From contig CALEDJ010000033.1 in NCBI GenBank assembly GCA_937951485.1, forward strand, positions 1 through 58,447: a DNA stretch of 58,447 nt, in the 5' to 3' direction. Below are positions 28,313 through 36,660 of this stretch, in pieces. A model generated the notes under the pieces. The model ran no database searches. It saw nothing but the letters and a program-made list of their open reading frames with translations, and was not told the DNA's origin. Every line of letters starts with the position of its first letter. The stretch's first letter is position 1. The position numbers and the translations under genes were made by a program. The stretch comes from an uncultured bacterium. GTDB taxonomy: Bacteria > Hydrogenedentota > Hydrogenedentia > Hydrogenedentales > CAILVY01.

Positions 28313-28551
28313 GCAAATCCGCCAACGACGGCCGCATTGCAGGTGACGAGGTCAAAGCGAACGCGCTGGCCGCATCAGTGATGCGGGAACACGGGGTGCA
28401 GGTGAACGATCTGCATGCGTATGTATTGCCGCAACTCGGCCGATACCAGCGCCCGAAGAATGTCCATTTTACCGAGGAAGGATCCGCATTCCTGGCAAAG
28501 CAAGTGGCCGAAGCAATCCTTAACGCCCTGGAAGACAATCCGCAACAATAG
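28313..28551 (+). pseudogene. SGNH/GDSL hydrolase, C-terminal remnant
   Basis: About 80 codons match the end of planctomycete-type SGNH hydrolases. The segment VMREHGVQVNDLHAYVLPQL is followed by NVHFTEEGSAFLAKQVAEAI, which carries the catalytic-His region (xVHFT). The GDS serine block and the whole N-terminal two thirds are missing. Upstream the frame runs into repeat copy B, with no signal peptide or ribosome-binding site. It is therefore a decayed gene whose 5' part was lost at or near the repeat. The first codon of true homology is approximate. Confidence 0.75.
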
Positions 28552-28594
28552 GATTATTGCAACGCGGCCCTGCCTGGCGCACCCAGCCATCAAA

Positions 28595-30406
28595 TCATGA
28601 ATTGAAGTGCCTGATTACGGCTGCGACGAAGGCTTCCGCAAACCATTGTCGCCATTTCGGGTCGGCGGCGCGTTCGCGGTCAGTGGGATTGGTGAGGTTG
28701 GCCACTTCGACCAGCACCTTGGTCGGCACCATGGTATTGCGCAACACTGCGGGAAGGTAGGCCCGCCCGCCGCTCTGACGAATGACGTTGCGAATCGGGT
28801 CCCCCATGCTGTGCACCTTGATGGGGGGATTGTTGGTGGCCAGCGCGTGCAGAAGAGCCTCGGCAAAATTGCGCGACAATGCCTCATCCCGCCGGTGTTC
28901 CGAGGGCGTGCTGTTTGCCGCGCGATTGTTGCGCGCCTCCTCGAAGCGGGCGTAAATTGCGCCGGACGGCGTTTCGCTGTTGCGCCGGTAATTCGCCCCC
29001 GGCACATACACCATCGCGCCCCGCATTTTCTCGTTGTAAAGGGCGTCGCAGTGGATGCTGGCAAAGAGTATCTTTCGATCGTCCACTCCTGCGGCCCGCT
29101 CCTTGCGATAGATGTGATTCACCAGATACCACCGAAGATTGGCCGAAATCTTGGCATCGTAATTGTCATAGGGCGGGGTGGTCAGCAGGATTTCGTCGGT
29201 GTCATGCGTGAATCGCGTGGCATTGGTGGGCGTGTATCCCTGCTTGGGGTCCAACAGGGTCACATAGACCTTGGCGCGCGTCCCCGTTTCAAGCAACTGT
29301 TTGATACGGCAGACAATGTCATAATTTATTTCGTCTTCATAGAGGCCGTATTGCGGGAAGGCGGCGCCGTGGTCGCGTCCGCCGTGGCCGGGGTCAAGGA
29401 TGATTACCACCCCCTCCAGTTCTTTTGCCCGCACACGGGTGGCCTGAAGGCGCTGCGCTTCCTGCTGCACCGATTCATATTCCCGGCGGCGTTCGCTGCC
29501 CGCCGGCTGATAACGGTCTGACAGCATCTCCAGCGGAATCAGGATTTTCTGCCCCGCGCCCATCCTGTGAACGTTCCTGATCCCGCTCCGTTTCTGGATG
29601 ACCTCGCAAGCCTTCAGGATGTCGGCATTATCCCGGTAATCCGTGAAACGCGCCACAACCGCCGTGTAGAGCGCTTCGCCCTTTTTCAGACGATACAGCG
29701 CATAAGGCCCCTGCTTGTCGGAACCGTAGGTGAGTTCATGGGCGCCGGGATCAAAAACAGGAGGTTCCTCTGTTTCAGCGCCGCCGCCACAACGCGCGCG
29801 CAAGGACGGAATCAGCAGATTCACAGGGATGAACACCACCTGGCCCAACTGCAGGGTTTCGGCATAGTTCGCATTGCGCGGGTGATTCATCAGGTCGTGG
29901 TAATTGGTGCCGACCCCCGTAAACCATTCCGCAATGCTCCACCAGGTCTCCGCTCCTTCTTCCCCTTTGAACACCACCTTGTGCCACCACCCCTCGCCAT
30001 CGGCGCGGTCTTCAGGAAAAATCGCTTCGAGCACAGCGCGGCGCGCGTCCATATTCAATTTGGAAAACGGTATCGCCACCGCCGTGCGCCCGCGATAATC
30101 CTTCCATTCCTCCGGATGGGCCAGATACCGTTCCAGCAGGGGCCTTGCGGCATCGCCTCGCGGCAGTTGGCATTCAATATACAGCACACGCCCGCCGCGG
30201 ATACCGGCGCAAATACCGTCTTCCAGCACAGCCACAGTGGATGCCGACACGCCTGGGGCAATGAGGGCCAAAACCATCCCCAAGAGCCACGCTGATGCTT
30301 GCAGTCGCCTGTTCGTTTCCCTGAACAACGATCCGTATCCTGTCGGCTGGCCAGTATATGCCTCCCGCGCCACTGGTCGGCGCGGGAACATTGATCCCGG
30401 ATGCAT
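28595..30406 (-). CDS. N-acetylmuramoyl-L-alanine amidase (Amidase_3) with LysM-like domains
   Basis: The 603-residue protein has a hydrophobic leader (SAWLLGMVLALIAPGVSAS). Two LysM-like segments follow (around ETWWSIAEWFTG to GQVVFIPVNLL, and YRLKKGEALYTAVVARFTDY to GQKILIPLEML). The C-terminal zinc amidase domain contains ILDPGHGGRDHG, EDEINYDI, FASIHCDA and LVEVANLTN, giving the His, Glu, His and Glu residues of the Amidase_3 site. It should cleave the amide between MurNAc and the peptide stem. The start is uncertain: ATG 30406 has GTGGAAG upstream, ATG 30391 has GGGA, and the frame is open to 30604. It lies 233 bases downstream of the PP2C gene on the same strand. Confidence 0.9.
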   Translation of the reverse strand: MHPGSMFPRRPVAREAYTGQPTGYGSLFRETNRRLQASAWLLGMVLALIAPGVSASTVAVLEDGICAGIRGGRVLYIECQLPRGDAARPLLERYLAHPEEWKDYRGRTAVAIPFSKLNMDARRAVLEAIFPEDRADGEGWWHKVVFKGEEGAETWWSIAEWFTGVGTNYHDLMNHPRNANYAETLQLGQVVFIPVNLLIPSLRARCGGGAETEEPPVFDPGAHELTYGSDKQGPYALYRLKKGEALYTAVVARFTDYRDNADILKACEVIQKRSGIRNVHRMGAGQKILIPLEMLSDRYQPAGSERRREYESVQQEAQRLQATRVRAKELEGVVIILDPGHGGRDHGAAFPQYGLYEDEINYDIVCRIKQLLETGTRAKVYVTLLDPKQGYTPTNATRFTHDTDEILLTTPPYDNYDAKISANLRWYLVNHIYRKERAAGVDDRKILFASIHCDALYNEKMRGAMVYVPGANYRRNSETPSGAIYARFEEARNNRAANSTPSEHRRDEALSRNFAEALLHALATNNPPIKVHSMGDPIRNVIRQSGGRAYLPAVLRNTMVPTKVLVEVANLTNPTDRERAADPKWRQWFAEAFVAAVIRHFNS

Positions 30407-30639
30407 TCGACTTCCACGACCATCGTAACATAATCCGGATAAAAACACAATATATAGTGTTCTTGTCAATAGATTATTCCTGAAAACACAACCGGCGGGA
30501 GGAATCATTGTTGTGGATTGTTTCCTGAGCACGCCCTGGGTATGCTGACAGGCCCCCCCCGATACTGTGTTGGGGACCTTCGGTCGGCGTTGTGGCACAG
30601 CCACGGGACCGGTTACAACTGAACGGATAGAAGTAACAT

Positions 30640-31569
30640 TCAGGAAAAGAGACTGCGGAGACGCCCCAGAAAGCCTGCCGCATCAACGTTGACCTCTTCC
30701 GCGCCTTCCTGGTAGGCGGTCTTGACGGGGCTGTCAATGACGCGCACTGCCACGGCAGTGATATTGTCCGTGCCGCCGCCGTCCAATGCCCGTTCGATAA
30801 GCATGTGAACACCAATACGCAGATCCGGCATGGCCAACGCCTCAGCGATTTTGGTATCGGGCACGATATTGGAGAGTCCATCAGAGCATAACAGAACAGT
30901 GTCGCCGAGTTTTAGTCGGAATGCGAACAGGTCAGCCTTGACTTTGTTCTTGATGCCTACTGCGCGGGTGATAAGGTTTTTCAGGGAATGATTACGGGCT
31001 TCCTGTTCGCTCAGAATGCCATTGCGCACCTGCTCAGCGACAAGAGAGTGGTCGCGGGTAATCTGGTGGATGCCCGAGCGCTCGCGCAGGAGATACACAC
31101 GGCTATCCCCCACCTGCGCCACATAAGCCCACTCCCCGTGAACAACGAGCGCGGAAACGGTGGTGCCCATGCCGGCGTACATGGGATTCAACTCAGATTC
31201 CTCGAAGATGCGATCATTGGCGCGTCCAATGGCCTCGCAAAGGGCGACCGGGATAGGCTGGAATGCGCCGCCGTAGAACTGTTCCACCAGCACCCGCAAC
31301 GCCACGCGGCTGGCGTACTCACCCGCACTTGCGCCGCCCATCCCGTCGGCCACCCCGAATAGAAGGCCGCGTTCTTCCGCCAGATTCTCATCCCGGGGCG
31401 CGCAAAGAATGCACGAATCCTCGTTATTCTTGCGTTTTTTGCCGACATGGCTCGCCAACTGCGCCTGAAGGGTCCCATTGTCCCAAAAGAACTCATAATT
31501 CGGTCCCGTGGTGGGACCATATTCTGTTCGGGGAATAAGACCGCTCACGCCGCCCCCTTTCGCCTGCAT
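30640..31569 (-). CDS. PP2C-family serine/threonine phosphatase
   Basis: The 309-residue cytosolic phosphatase has all PP2C motifs: KKRKNNEDS, FGVADGMGGASAG, VAQVGDSRVYLLR, LLCSDGLSN and GGTDNIT. The Asp residues bind the two catalytic Mn/Mg ions. Such enzymes oppose Hanks-type kinases that sense the cell wall, and the amidase immediately downstream fits that setting, although no kinase is in the window. The ATG at 31569 has no clear ribosome-binding site. A GTG at 31548 with AAAGGGGG just upstream is an equally plausible start. Confidence 0.93.
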   Translation of the reverse strand: MQAKGGGVSGLIPRTEYGPTTGPNYEFFWDNGTLQAQLASHVGKKRKNNEDSCILCAPRDENLAEERGLLFGVADGMGGASAGEYASRVALRVLVEQFYGGAFQPIPVALCEAIGRANDRIFEESELNPMYAGMGTTVSALVVHGEWAYVAQVGDSRVYLLRERSGIHQITRDHSLVAEQVRNGILSEQEARNHSLKNLITRAVGIKNKVKADLFAFRLKLGDTVLLCSDGLSNIVPDTKIAEALAMPDLRIGVHMLIERALDGGGTDNITAVAVRVIDSPVKTAYQEGAEEVNVDAAGFLGRLRSLFS

Positions 31570-31952
31570 GGATGCAACGAACGGGACGGTGCGGCCGCTG
31601 CGGGCATTCGTTGTATATCTCGTTGCTCGGCTCGCATTCCCTCTCGCCGCCGTGCCGGCGCACAGCCTCATCCGGCTGCATCCATCGGGCCTTCAGCCTT
31701 TGGCTGCTGCGCCATGACTGCCTTATTCAATAGTACCCTCAAGAAGACAAAACGTCAAGCACGGTCAACCATTTTACTAATACTATTTTACATATGTGTC
31801 ATATGCCTGCGCCGCATCCTGCCACAAACACAACAGAGTCACCATTCAGCCTGGCGGTAGATGCCTTCGCGCAAGAGATGCATTCGCCGCCGTAAGTAAT
31901 ACTTTCCCTTATAGCGGATTCTCGGGCCGAACGTCATATTCCTTCGTCGAAA
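31570..31952. other. Intergenic region without recognised features
   Basis: This 383-base spacer lies between ilvC's 3' end and the PP2C start, both on the minus strand. The short ORFs in it show no recognisable domain. No hairpin terminator, RNA gene or repeat was identified. Confidence 0.4.
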
Positions 31953-33053
31953 TCAATTGCTGGATCGCCCTTGGACGCCCTTGACCTTCTTGAGCGGCTT
32001 GGCCTCCCCGGAAACCTTGGGCCGGAGCGCACGGACCGCCTTGCCCGCCAGCCACATTTCAGAATTGCCCAAGGCATTCAATTCCTTCTGCAGCCGCGCC
32101 GCATAGTCCTTGGCCCCCGTCGCCGAAAGCACCCGGCGCGTCTCCACGCCCGTCTTCACCCGGTTGTAGAGTTCCTTGAACAACGGCAGCGTCGCCTTCT
32201 TGAACTTCGGCTTCCAGTCCAGCGCGCCGCGCTGCGCCGTCGCCGAGCAGTTCATGTACATCCAGTCCATGCCGTTCTCGTCCACAAGGCGGATGAGGCT
32301 TTGTGTCAGTTCCTCCACCGTTTCGTTGAAGGCTTCGCTGGGGCTGTGCCCATTGGCGCGCAGCACTTCATACTGCGCTTCCATGATGCCCGCCAGTGCG
32401 CCCATCAGCACGCCACGCTCGCCTGTAAGGTCGCTGTACACTTCCTGCTCAAACGTCGTGGGGAACAGGTAGCCCGACCCGATGGCGATACCGATGGCCA
32501 GGGTGCGCTCCAGTGCGCGACCCGTCGCGTCCTGTCCCACGGCATAACTGGAGTTGATGCCGGCGCCGTTCAGGAAATTCCGGCGCACTGAGGTGCCCGA
32601 ACCCTTCGGCGCGACCAGGATCACGTCAACGTCTGCGGGCGGGATGACCCTGGTCTGGTCCTTATAGACAATCGAGAAGCCGTGGGAAAAATAGAGCGCC
32701 TTGCCCGGCTTCAGATAACGCTTCACCGTCGGCCAGATCGCTTTCTGGGCGGCATCGGAAACCAGCATCTGGACGATGGTGCCGCGATCGCAGGCCTCTT
32801 CAATGCCGAACAGCGTCTTGCCGGGAATCCATCCGTCCTTCACCGCCCGGTCCCAATCCTTCTTGAACCGCTTCTCCTGCCCGATGATCACATTGAAGCC
32901 ATTGTCGCGCATGTTCAACCCCTGCGCCGGCCCCTGCACCCCATAGCCGATCACCGCGATCACCTCGTCCTTGAGAACCTTCCGCGCCTTGGTCATCGGA
33001 AATTCCTTGCGCGTGATCACTTCCTCCTTGACACCGCCGAAATCAATCAACAT
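31953..33053 (-). CDS. ilvC: Ketol-acid reductoisomerase
   Basis: The 366-residue enzyme converts 2-acetolactate or 2-aceto-2-hydroxybutyrate to the dihydroxy-acid, using NAD(P)H and Mg, in valine/isoleucine synthesis. The Rossmann motif is AVIGYGVQGPAQG. The knotted domain shows VAPKGSGTSVRRNFLNGAGI, SDLTGERGVLMGAL and NETVEELTQSLI, which supply the metal-binding Asp and Glu residues. The wording of these blocks, for example LNMRDNGFNVIIG and the end EMWLAGKAVRALRP, is closer to yeast Ilv5 than to the short E. coli/Pseudomonas types. GGAGGG precedes the ATG. It is a lone ilv gene here. Confidence 0.96.
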   Translation of the reverse strand: MLIDFGGVKEEVITRKEFPMTKARKVLKDEVIAVIGYGVQGPAQGLNMRDNGFNVIIGQEKRFKKDWDRAVKDGWIPGKTLFGIEEACDRGTIVQMLVSDAAQKAIWPTVKRYLKPGKALYFSHGFSIVYKDQTRVIPPADVDVILVAPKGSGTSVRRNFLNGAGINSSYAVGQDATGRALERTLAIGIAIGSGYLFPTTFEQEVYSDLTGERGVLMGALAGIMEAQYEVLRANGHSPSEAFNETVEELTQSLIRLVDENGMDWMYMNCSATAQRGALDWKPKFKKATLPLFKELYNRVKTGVETRRVLSATGAKDYAARLQKELNALGNSEMWLAGKAVRALRPKVSGEAKPLKKVKGVQGRSSN

Positions 33054-33186
33054 GGTTTACCCTCCAGCATGTCGCACGAATGCGACCTTTTTGCATTTTC
33101 CCGGCACACACACACGCCGCAGCCGGGGACACTATATTTCACAAACGAACCGAATGCTCTTCTCTCACAGGGGAATCAGCCACATT

Positions 33187-33402
33187 TTATACGCAACCAG
33201 CCTCCACAAGCACCTGTTCCAGCGTGCCCATATCGGCGGCTGTCTTCAGAAAGAGGCCTACCGCTTCATCCAGCAACTGGCGCGACGCTTCCGGTGTCGC
33301 TCCCACGCTCATGACGTCCAATGGCATCGCATGCGCCGCAAATTGACTGCCTTCGCGCCATGATTAGACGGGATATTCTATTTTCAGAGGTCCGGGTGGC
33401 AT
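33187..33402 (-). pseudogene. HicB-family antitoxin, interrupted by an in-frame stop
   Basis: A 71-codon minus-strand frame begins MPPGPLKIEYPV, then has TAA at codon 13 (33366-33364), then continues in the same frame SWREGSQFAAHAMPLDVMSV and ends KTAADMGTLEQVLVEAGCV. The layout is that of a HicB-like partial RNase H-fold antitoxin: strand, central xAHA/LDVMSxG, LLDEAVxLFL helix and a terminal LEQVLxEAG helix. A single base change makes the stop, so it is either a recent pseudogene or a sequencing error. No HicA-like toxin was found on either side. Confidence 0.7.
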
Positions 33403-33522
33403 GTCGGTCTTCTTCTTCGTTTTCCTTCAGTGTCCTCCAGAATACGCATAAACAGTATACGCTATTGCGACCCATCACGAAAAAGACATGATTGGGCTGA
33501 CGCTTTGGAAATCACAGCACAA

Positions 33523-33546
33523 AACGAAAAAACCACGGCCCGTGTT
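33523..33546 (-). terminator. Weak candidate terminator after the GATase gene
   Basis: On the minus strand CACGGGCCGTG, a very short hairpin, is followed by GTTTTTTCGTTTT. The stem is only 4-5 bp, so support is limited to position (22 bases past the stop) and the T-run. Confidence 0.35.
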
Positions 33547-33567
33547 CCGTCACTGCGCTGAAACACG

Positions 33568-34428
33568 CTACCCGGTCGTGATTCTCGGGAGAATGCAGTG
33601 CTTGATCCAGTTTACGAACTCGCATTCGCGCAAATCGTCGAGCACGATGTCGTCGTCTATTTTCAACTGCCAGCGAATGTACCGCAATCCGGGGTTCTGG
33701 TGGACCATTTCCAGCCGTTCCACATACGCGAGCACATCGTCGTGATCGCGGAACATGCCCTGCTGGATCAGTTTAGGCTCCCGCGCAAGGATCAGGCGGG
33801 CCATTTCGTGCAGGTTGTATTCAGGATGGTATTGGGTGGCCCAGAACACGCCGTTCAGATGACGCACTTCACATGCCTGCACTGCGCTCCAGTCATTGCC
33901 CGCGAGCAGGATCGCGCCATCCGCGAGCCGCGTCACCTGGTCGTCGTGACTCACAAAGTGGGAATAGACTTCCGGTTTGCCTTCGCACATCGGATGCCTC
34001 CGGCCCGCTTCGGTGAGTCGGATTTTCGTGGCGATGCCCATTTCGCGGCCCTTGGGATGCGGCGTGACCTCGCCCCCCGCAACATAGTTCGCGAGTTGAA
34101 TCGCCCAGCAACTGCCAAACTGCGGAATGCCCGCTTCATAGGCGCGCCGCGCCACATCAATGTGGCGGTGCACCCGGGGATCGTCGTGATAAATCGTCAG
34201 GTTGCAGCCAGGCCAGATGACGCCGGTGTAGCCGGACAATTCCTCGTCGGAAATCGTCCGCGCGCCGGGATCACTGCTGTACCATATTTCGTATTCCGCG
34301 CCGGGCAGTCGCTTCACCAGCAGATCGGCATATAATTGCCCGGCCAGCCCCATGCCTACGTCTATGAACTGCTGCCGGCTTTCGGGGGAATACCCGTCGG
34401 GGATTAGAAATCGGGGCCGTTGCGCCAT
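33568..34428 (-). CDS. Class I glutamine-amidotransferase-like protein
   Basis: The 286-residue protein has the class I GATase fold seen in GMP-synthase-like amidotransferases. The nucleophile elbow reads FGSCWAIQLAN and the His/Glu pair lies in ATQYHPEYNLHE. Proteins of this stand-alone group often hydrolyse gamma-glutamyl compounds. The ATG at 34428 is preferred over 34437 because AGGAGG then lies nine bases upstream. The gene follows the HAD-hydrolase gene by 29 bases on the same strand, so the two form an operon. Substrate unknown. Confidence 0.88.
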   Translation of the reverse strand: MAQRPRFLIPDGYSPESRQQFIDVGMGLAGQLYADLLVKRLPGAEYEIWYSSDPGARTISDEELSGYTGVIWPGCNLTIYHDDPRVHRHIDVARRAYEAGIPQFGSCWAIQLANYVAGGEVTPHPKGREMGIATKIRLTEAGRRHPMCEGKPEVYSHFVSHDDQVTRLADGAILLAGNDWSAVQACEVRHLNGVFWATQYHPEYNLHEMARLILAREPKLIQQGMFRDHDDVLAYVERLEMVHQNPGLRYIRWQLKIDDDIVLDDLRECEFVNWIKHCILPRITTG

Positions 34429-34457
34429 CAAAATCATCCTCCTGCACCGCCCGCCGC

Positions 34458-35219
34458 TCAGGCGTCCAGTTGCGCAATGATATCCGGCAATTTGCCGTAG
34501 TCATCACATACCGCATCGGGGACATGACCTTCCAAATCACGCTGTTTTACAACGGTCAACAACACTGCGCGTGCGCCCACTGCGTGCGGCCCTCCGATGT
34601 CGTTGTGCGGACGATCGCCGATATGCACGATATCTGCGATGTCTATGCCGTAATGCTGCGCCACCGCCGCGAAGACCGCCGGGTGTGGCTTGGAATAACC
34701 CAACTCATCCGAGAACACGAAGAAATCGAAGTAGTCCAACATCCCCGCGCCACGCAATAATTCCCGCAGTGCGCGGCCCGGACTGAATATGGCGTCCGAT
34801 ACAATGGCCAGAGGATACCTGCCGTGGAGGGCGCGCAGCGCCTCCACCGCGCCCGGCGCGGGGTCCGGGCGGAACTCCAGTTCCATCTCCTCGTGCAGGC
34901 GCACGAGCCGATCGAAATCCGCGGGAGGCAACTTTCGCTTCAGCCCGTCCAGCAATACGCTCAGACGCTCCGCCACCGTCCAGGTCACATGCTGATCATG
35001 CCAGACCTTCCGGAAAGCCGCGTCCGTCACATCATAGGCCAAATCCACCACTGCGCGGTCTATTGGCGCGTGCTGCGACAGATATTCGTGCACCAGGCTG
35101 CGGCGCTCCACCGGCTTCGGCGGGCGTCCCGCCGCCGTGCGCTTCGGCTCGTCGCTATCATCGCGGAACAGGCAGTCCCACAAATCGAACGTGAGCACCC
35201 CGACCTTCCGTTCAGACAT
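34458..35219 (-). CDS. HAD-superfamily hydrolase
   Basis: The 253-residue protein has HAD motif I in LTFDLWDCLFRDD (nucleophile Asp), motif II in AIVSDA, the Lys in GYSKPHPAVF and motif IV in IVHIGDRPHNDIGG. An alpha-helical cap lies between about residues 30 and 120. It should be a phosphatase or dehalogenase-like hydrolase of the cytosol. GGGGAGGA before the ATG at 35219 sets the start. It is the first gene of a two-gene unit with the GATase-like protein. Confidence 0.92.
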   Translation of the reverse strand: MSERKVGVLTFDLWDCLFRDDSDEPKRTAAGRPPKPVERRSLVHEYLSQHAPIDRAVVDLAYDVTDAAFRKVWHDQHVTWTVAERLSVLLDGLKRKLPPADFDRLVRLHEEMELEFRPDPAPGAVEALRALHGRYPLAIVSDAIFSPGRALRELLRGAGMLDYFDFFVFSDELGYSKPHPAVFAAVAQHYGIDIADIVHIGDRPHNDIGGPHAVGARAVLLTVVKQRDLEGHVPDAVCDDYGKLPDIIAQLDA

Positions 35220-35520
35220 CGTTCCTCCCCTTGAGTGGTGGATAAGGATACGCAGGCGGACACCCTCAGGCAGAACGCCCTCCGGCACCTGTCGCCACGC
35301 CGCCCGCATGCATCAATAATGGAGATACAGCATAGCATATCTCGAATCGAGATACAAAAATGCGGTAGCCAATCGCTTGGCGGTTGAGGCGACAGGCGAT
35401 CTTGCTGCAAGGTCGCAAAGGGTGCAAAACAAACAAAGGTCCCTGGCTCTTGAAACCGAAGCGATGCCGTTGCAGTCATATTTCTGATTTTTGAACCCCC
35501 AAAAAAACAGGAGAGACCCC
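35220..35520. other. Divergent intergenic region with a 17-base palindrome
   Basis: This 301-base region separates the HAD gene (minus) from the secreted NTF2-like gene (plus) and must contain both promoters. The standout element is the palindrome at 35338-35354. No promoter boxes are convincing. Confidence 0.45.
35338..35354. promoter_or_regulatory. Palindromic operator candidate
   Basis: TATCTCGAATCGAGATA has 7-base arms and a 3-base centre. Its position 119 bases from one start and 167 from the other fits a repressor site serving both genes. The form resembles MarR-type operators, but no MarR gene is in the window. Confidence 0.4.
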
Positions 35521-36438
35521 ATGAACATGAAAAGAATTGCGGTATTTTCGGTGTTGGTCCTTGGCGCGGTTGCGGCGGGCTGGGCGCAGAGCGATCCATC
35601 GGATGTATTGCTCGAAAAACTGCTTGTTCTGCAATTTATGGAAGACGCCAGACTCGATACCTATGAACTGGCGGAATTCATGCAGGGATATGCGGAGTAC
35701 AGGGCAACCATGGATGCGCTCCTGGCGCAACAGGCAGAAGCGAGGTCGGCCCTGGAAACGGCGATTGCATCCGAAAACAGCACCGATATCGCCATGAAAA
35801 TGAGAGCCTTGATGGCGGCGGACAAAGCGGTTTTCGAAGCGGCACAGGCGGCTGTTTCAGGGGCGAGTGCGGTGCTGAGTGCAGCCGATGTCGCAAAACT
35901 GTATCTGATTGTCTCGGACCTCGATGCCGCCAAGCAGGCATTACGTGCAAAACTGGCGGCGCCCTGCCTGGCAATGCCCTGCATGAACATGGCGGCTCAG
36001 ACGGCCTCGGGAGCCGGCGCGGTCTCTGCTGCCGGGGTCTCGCCGCTTGCGGCGGCGCCGGCGATGACGCCTGAGGAAGAGGTGATGGCGCAGGTCAAAG
36101 CGCTTGTGGCTGATTTTACCGCGGCAAATGTTGACAAATTGCTGGATTACGTTTCGGAGGAGTTCGAACATTATCAGGTCGGAGACAAAAAAGCCCTGGC
36201 CGATTATCTTGAAATGGGTAAGGCGATGGGCTATGTGGATGATTTCCCGCAATGGGTGAAGGACAACGAAGGCGAGATCATTCTCGACAAGGCTGAAGTC
36301 AAGATCAAGGACGGCAAAGCCTCCGTATATCCGATTGACGCTGTCGCGGCCATTGGTTCGGTCACCGTCGAACTGGTTTTCAAGAAAGACCCCGATGGCG
36401 TATGGCGGGTGATCACCGCCGAGGTTGAAGGCATCTGA
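35521..36438 (+). CDS. Secreted protein with alanine-rich helical region and NTF2-like domain
   Basis: The 305-residue protein has a signal peptide (MNMKRIAVFSVLVLGAVAAGWA). Residues 25-150 are alanine- and glutamate-rich and predicted helical, possibly coiled coil. A short linker with CLAMPCMNM follows. Residues about 190-305 resemble an NTF2/SnoaL-like or DUF4440-like domain (LVADFTAANVDKLLDYVSEEF, ending PDGVWRVITAEVEG). The ATG follows AGGAGAG. A good terminator lies 23 bases after the stop, so it is a single-gene transcript. Function unknown. Confidence 0.8.
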   Translation: MNMKRIAVFSVLVLGAVAAGWAQSDPSDVLLEKLLVLQFMEDARLDTYELAEFMQGYAEYRATMDALLAQQAEARSALETAIASENSTDIAMKMRALMAADKAVFEAAQAAVSGASAVLSAADVAKLYLIVSDLDAAKQALRAKLAAPCLAMPCMNMAAQTASGAGAVSAAGVSPLAAAPAMTPEEEVMAQVKALVADFTAANVDKLLDYVSEEFEHYQVGDKKALADYLEMGKAMGYVDDFPQWVKDNEGEIILDKAEVKIKDGKASVYPIDAVAAIGSVTVELVFKKDPDGVWRVITAEVEGI

Positions 36439-36460
36439 ACGTCTTTCCTCACACAACCCG

Positions 36461-36502
36461 CAAGGCGTCCGAATCCCACAGGGAACGGACGCCTTGTTTA
36501 TT
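36461..36502 (+). terminator. Rho-independent terminator
   Basis: CAAGGCGTCCG (36461-36471) pairs perfectly with CGGACGCCTTG (36486-36496) across a 14-base loop and is followed by TTTATT. It ends the transcript of the secreted NTF2-like protein. Confidence 0.85.
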
Positions 36503-36660
36503 GAGCGAGATACTGACTTGGGAGCATCAAGGTAACACGACCTATGTCCTCATGGCGTTTTGGGGGACGAGTACGGGAATCATCGTCTGATGGCAGCACT
36601 GTGATAAACTTGACACCAGGAGACACGTTGCCCCCATCTCAATCGAAGGAAAGTAATGCC

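Noticed and set aside
30468-30500. TTGACA box (minus strand) upstream of the amidase gene
   Set aside because: No acceptable -10 box occurs 16-18 bases downstream, so a promoter is not supported.
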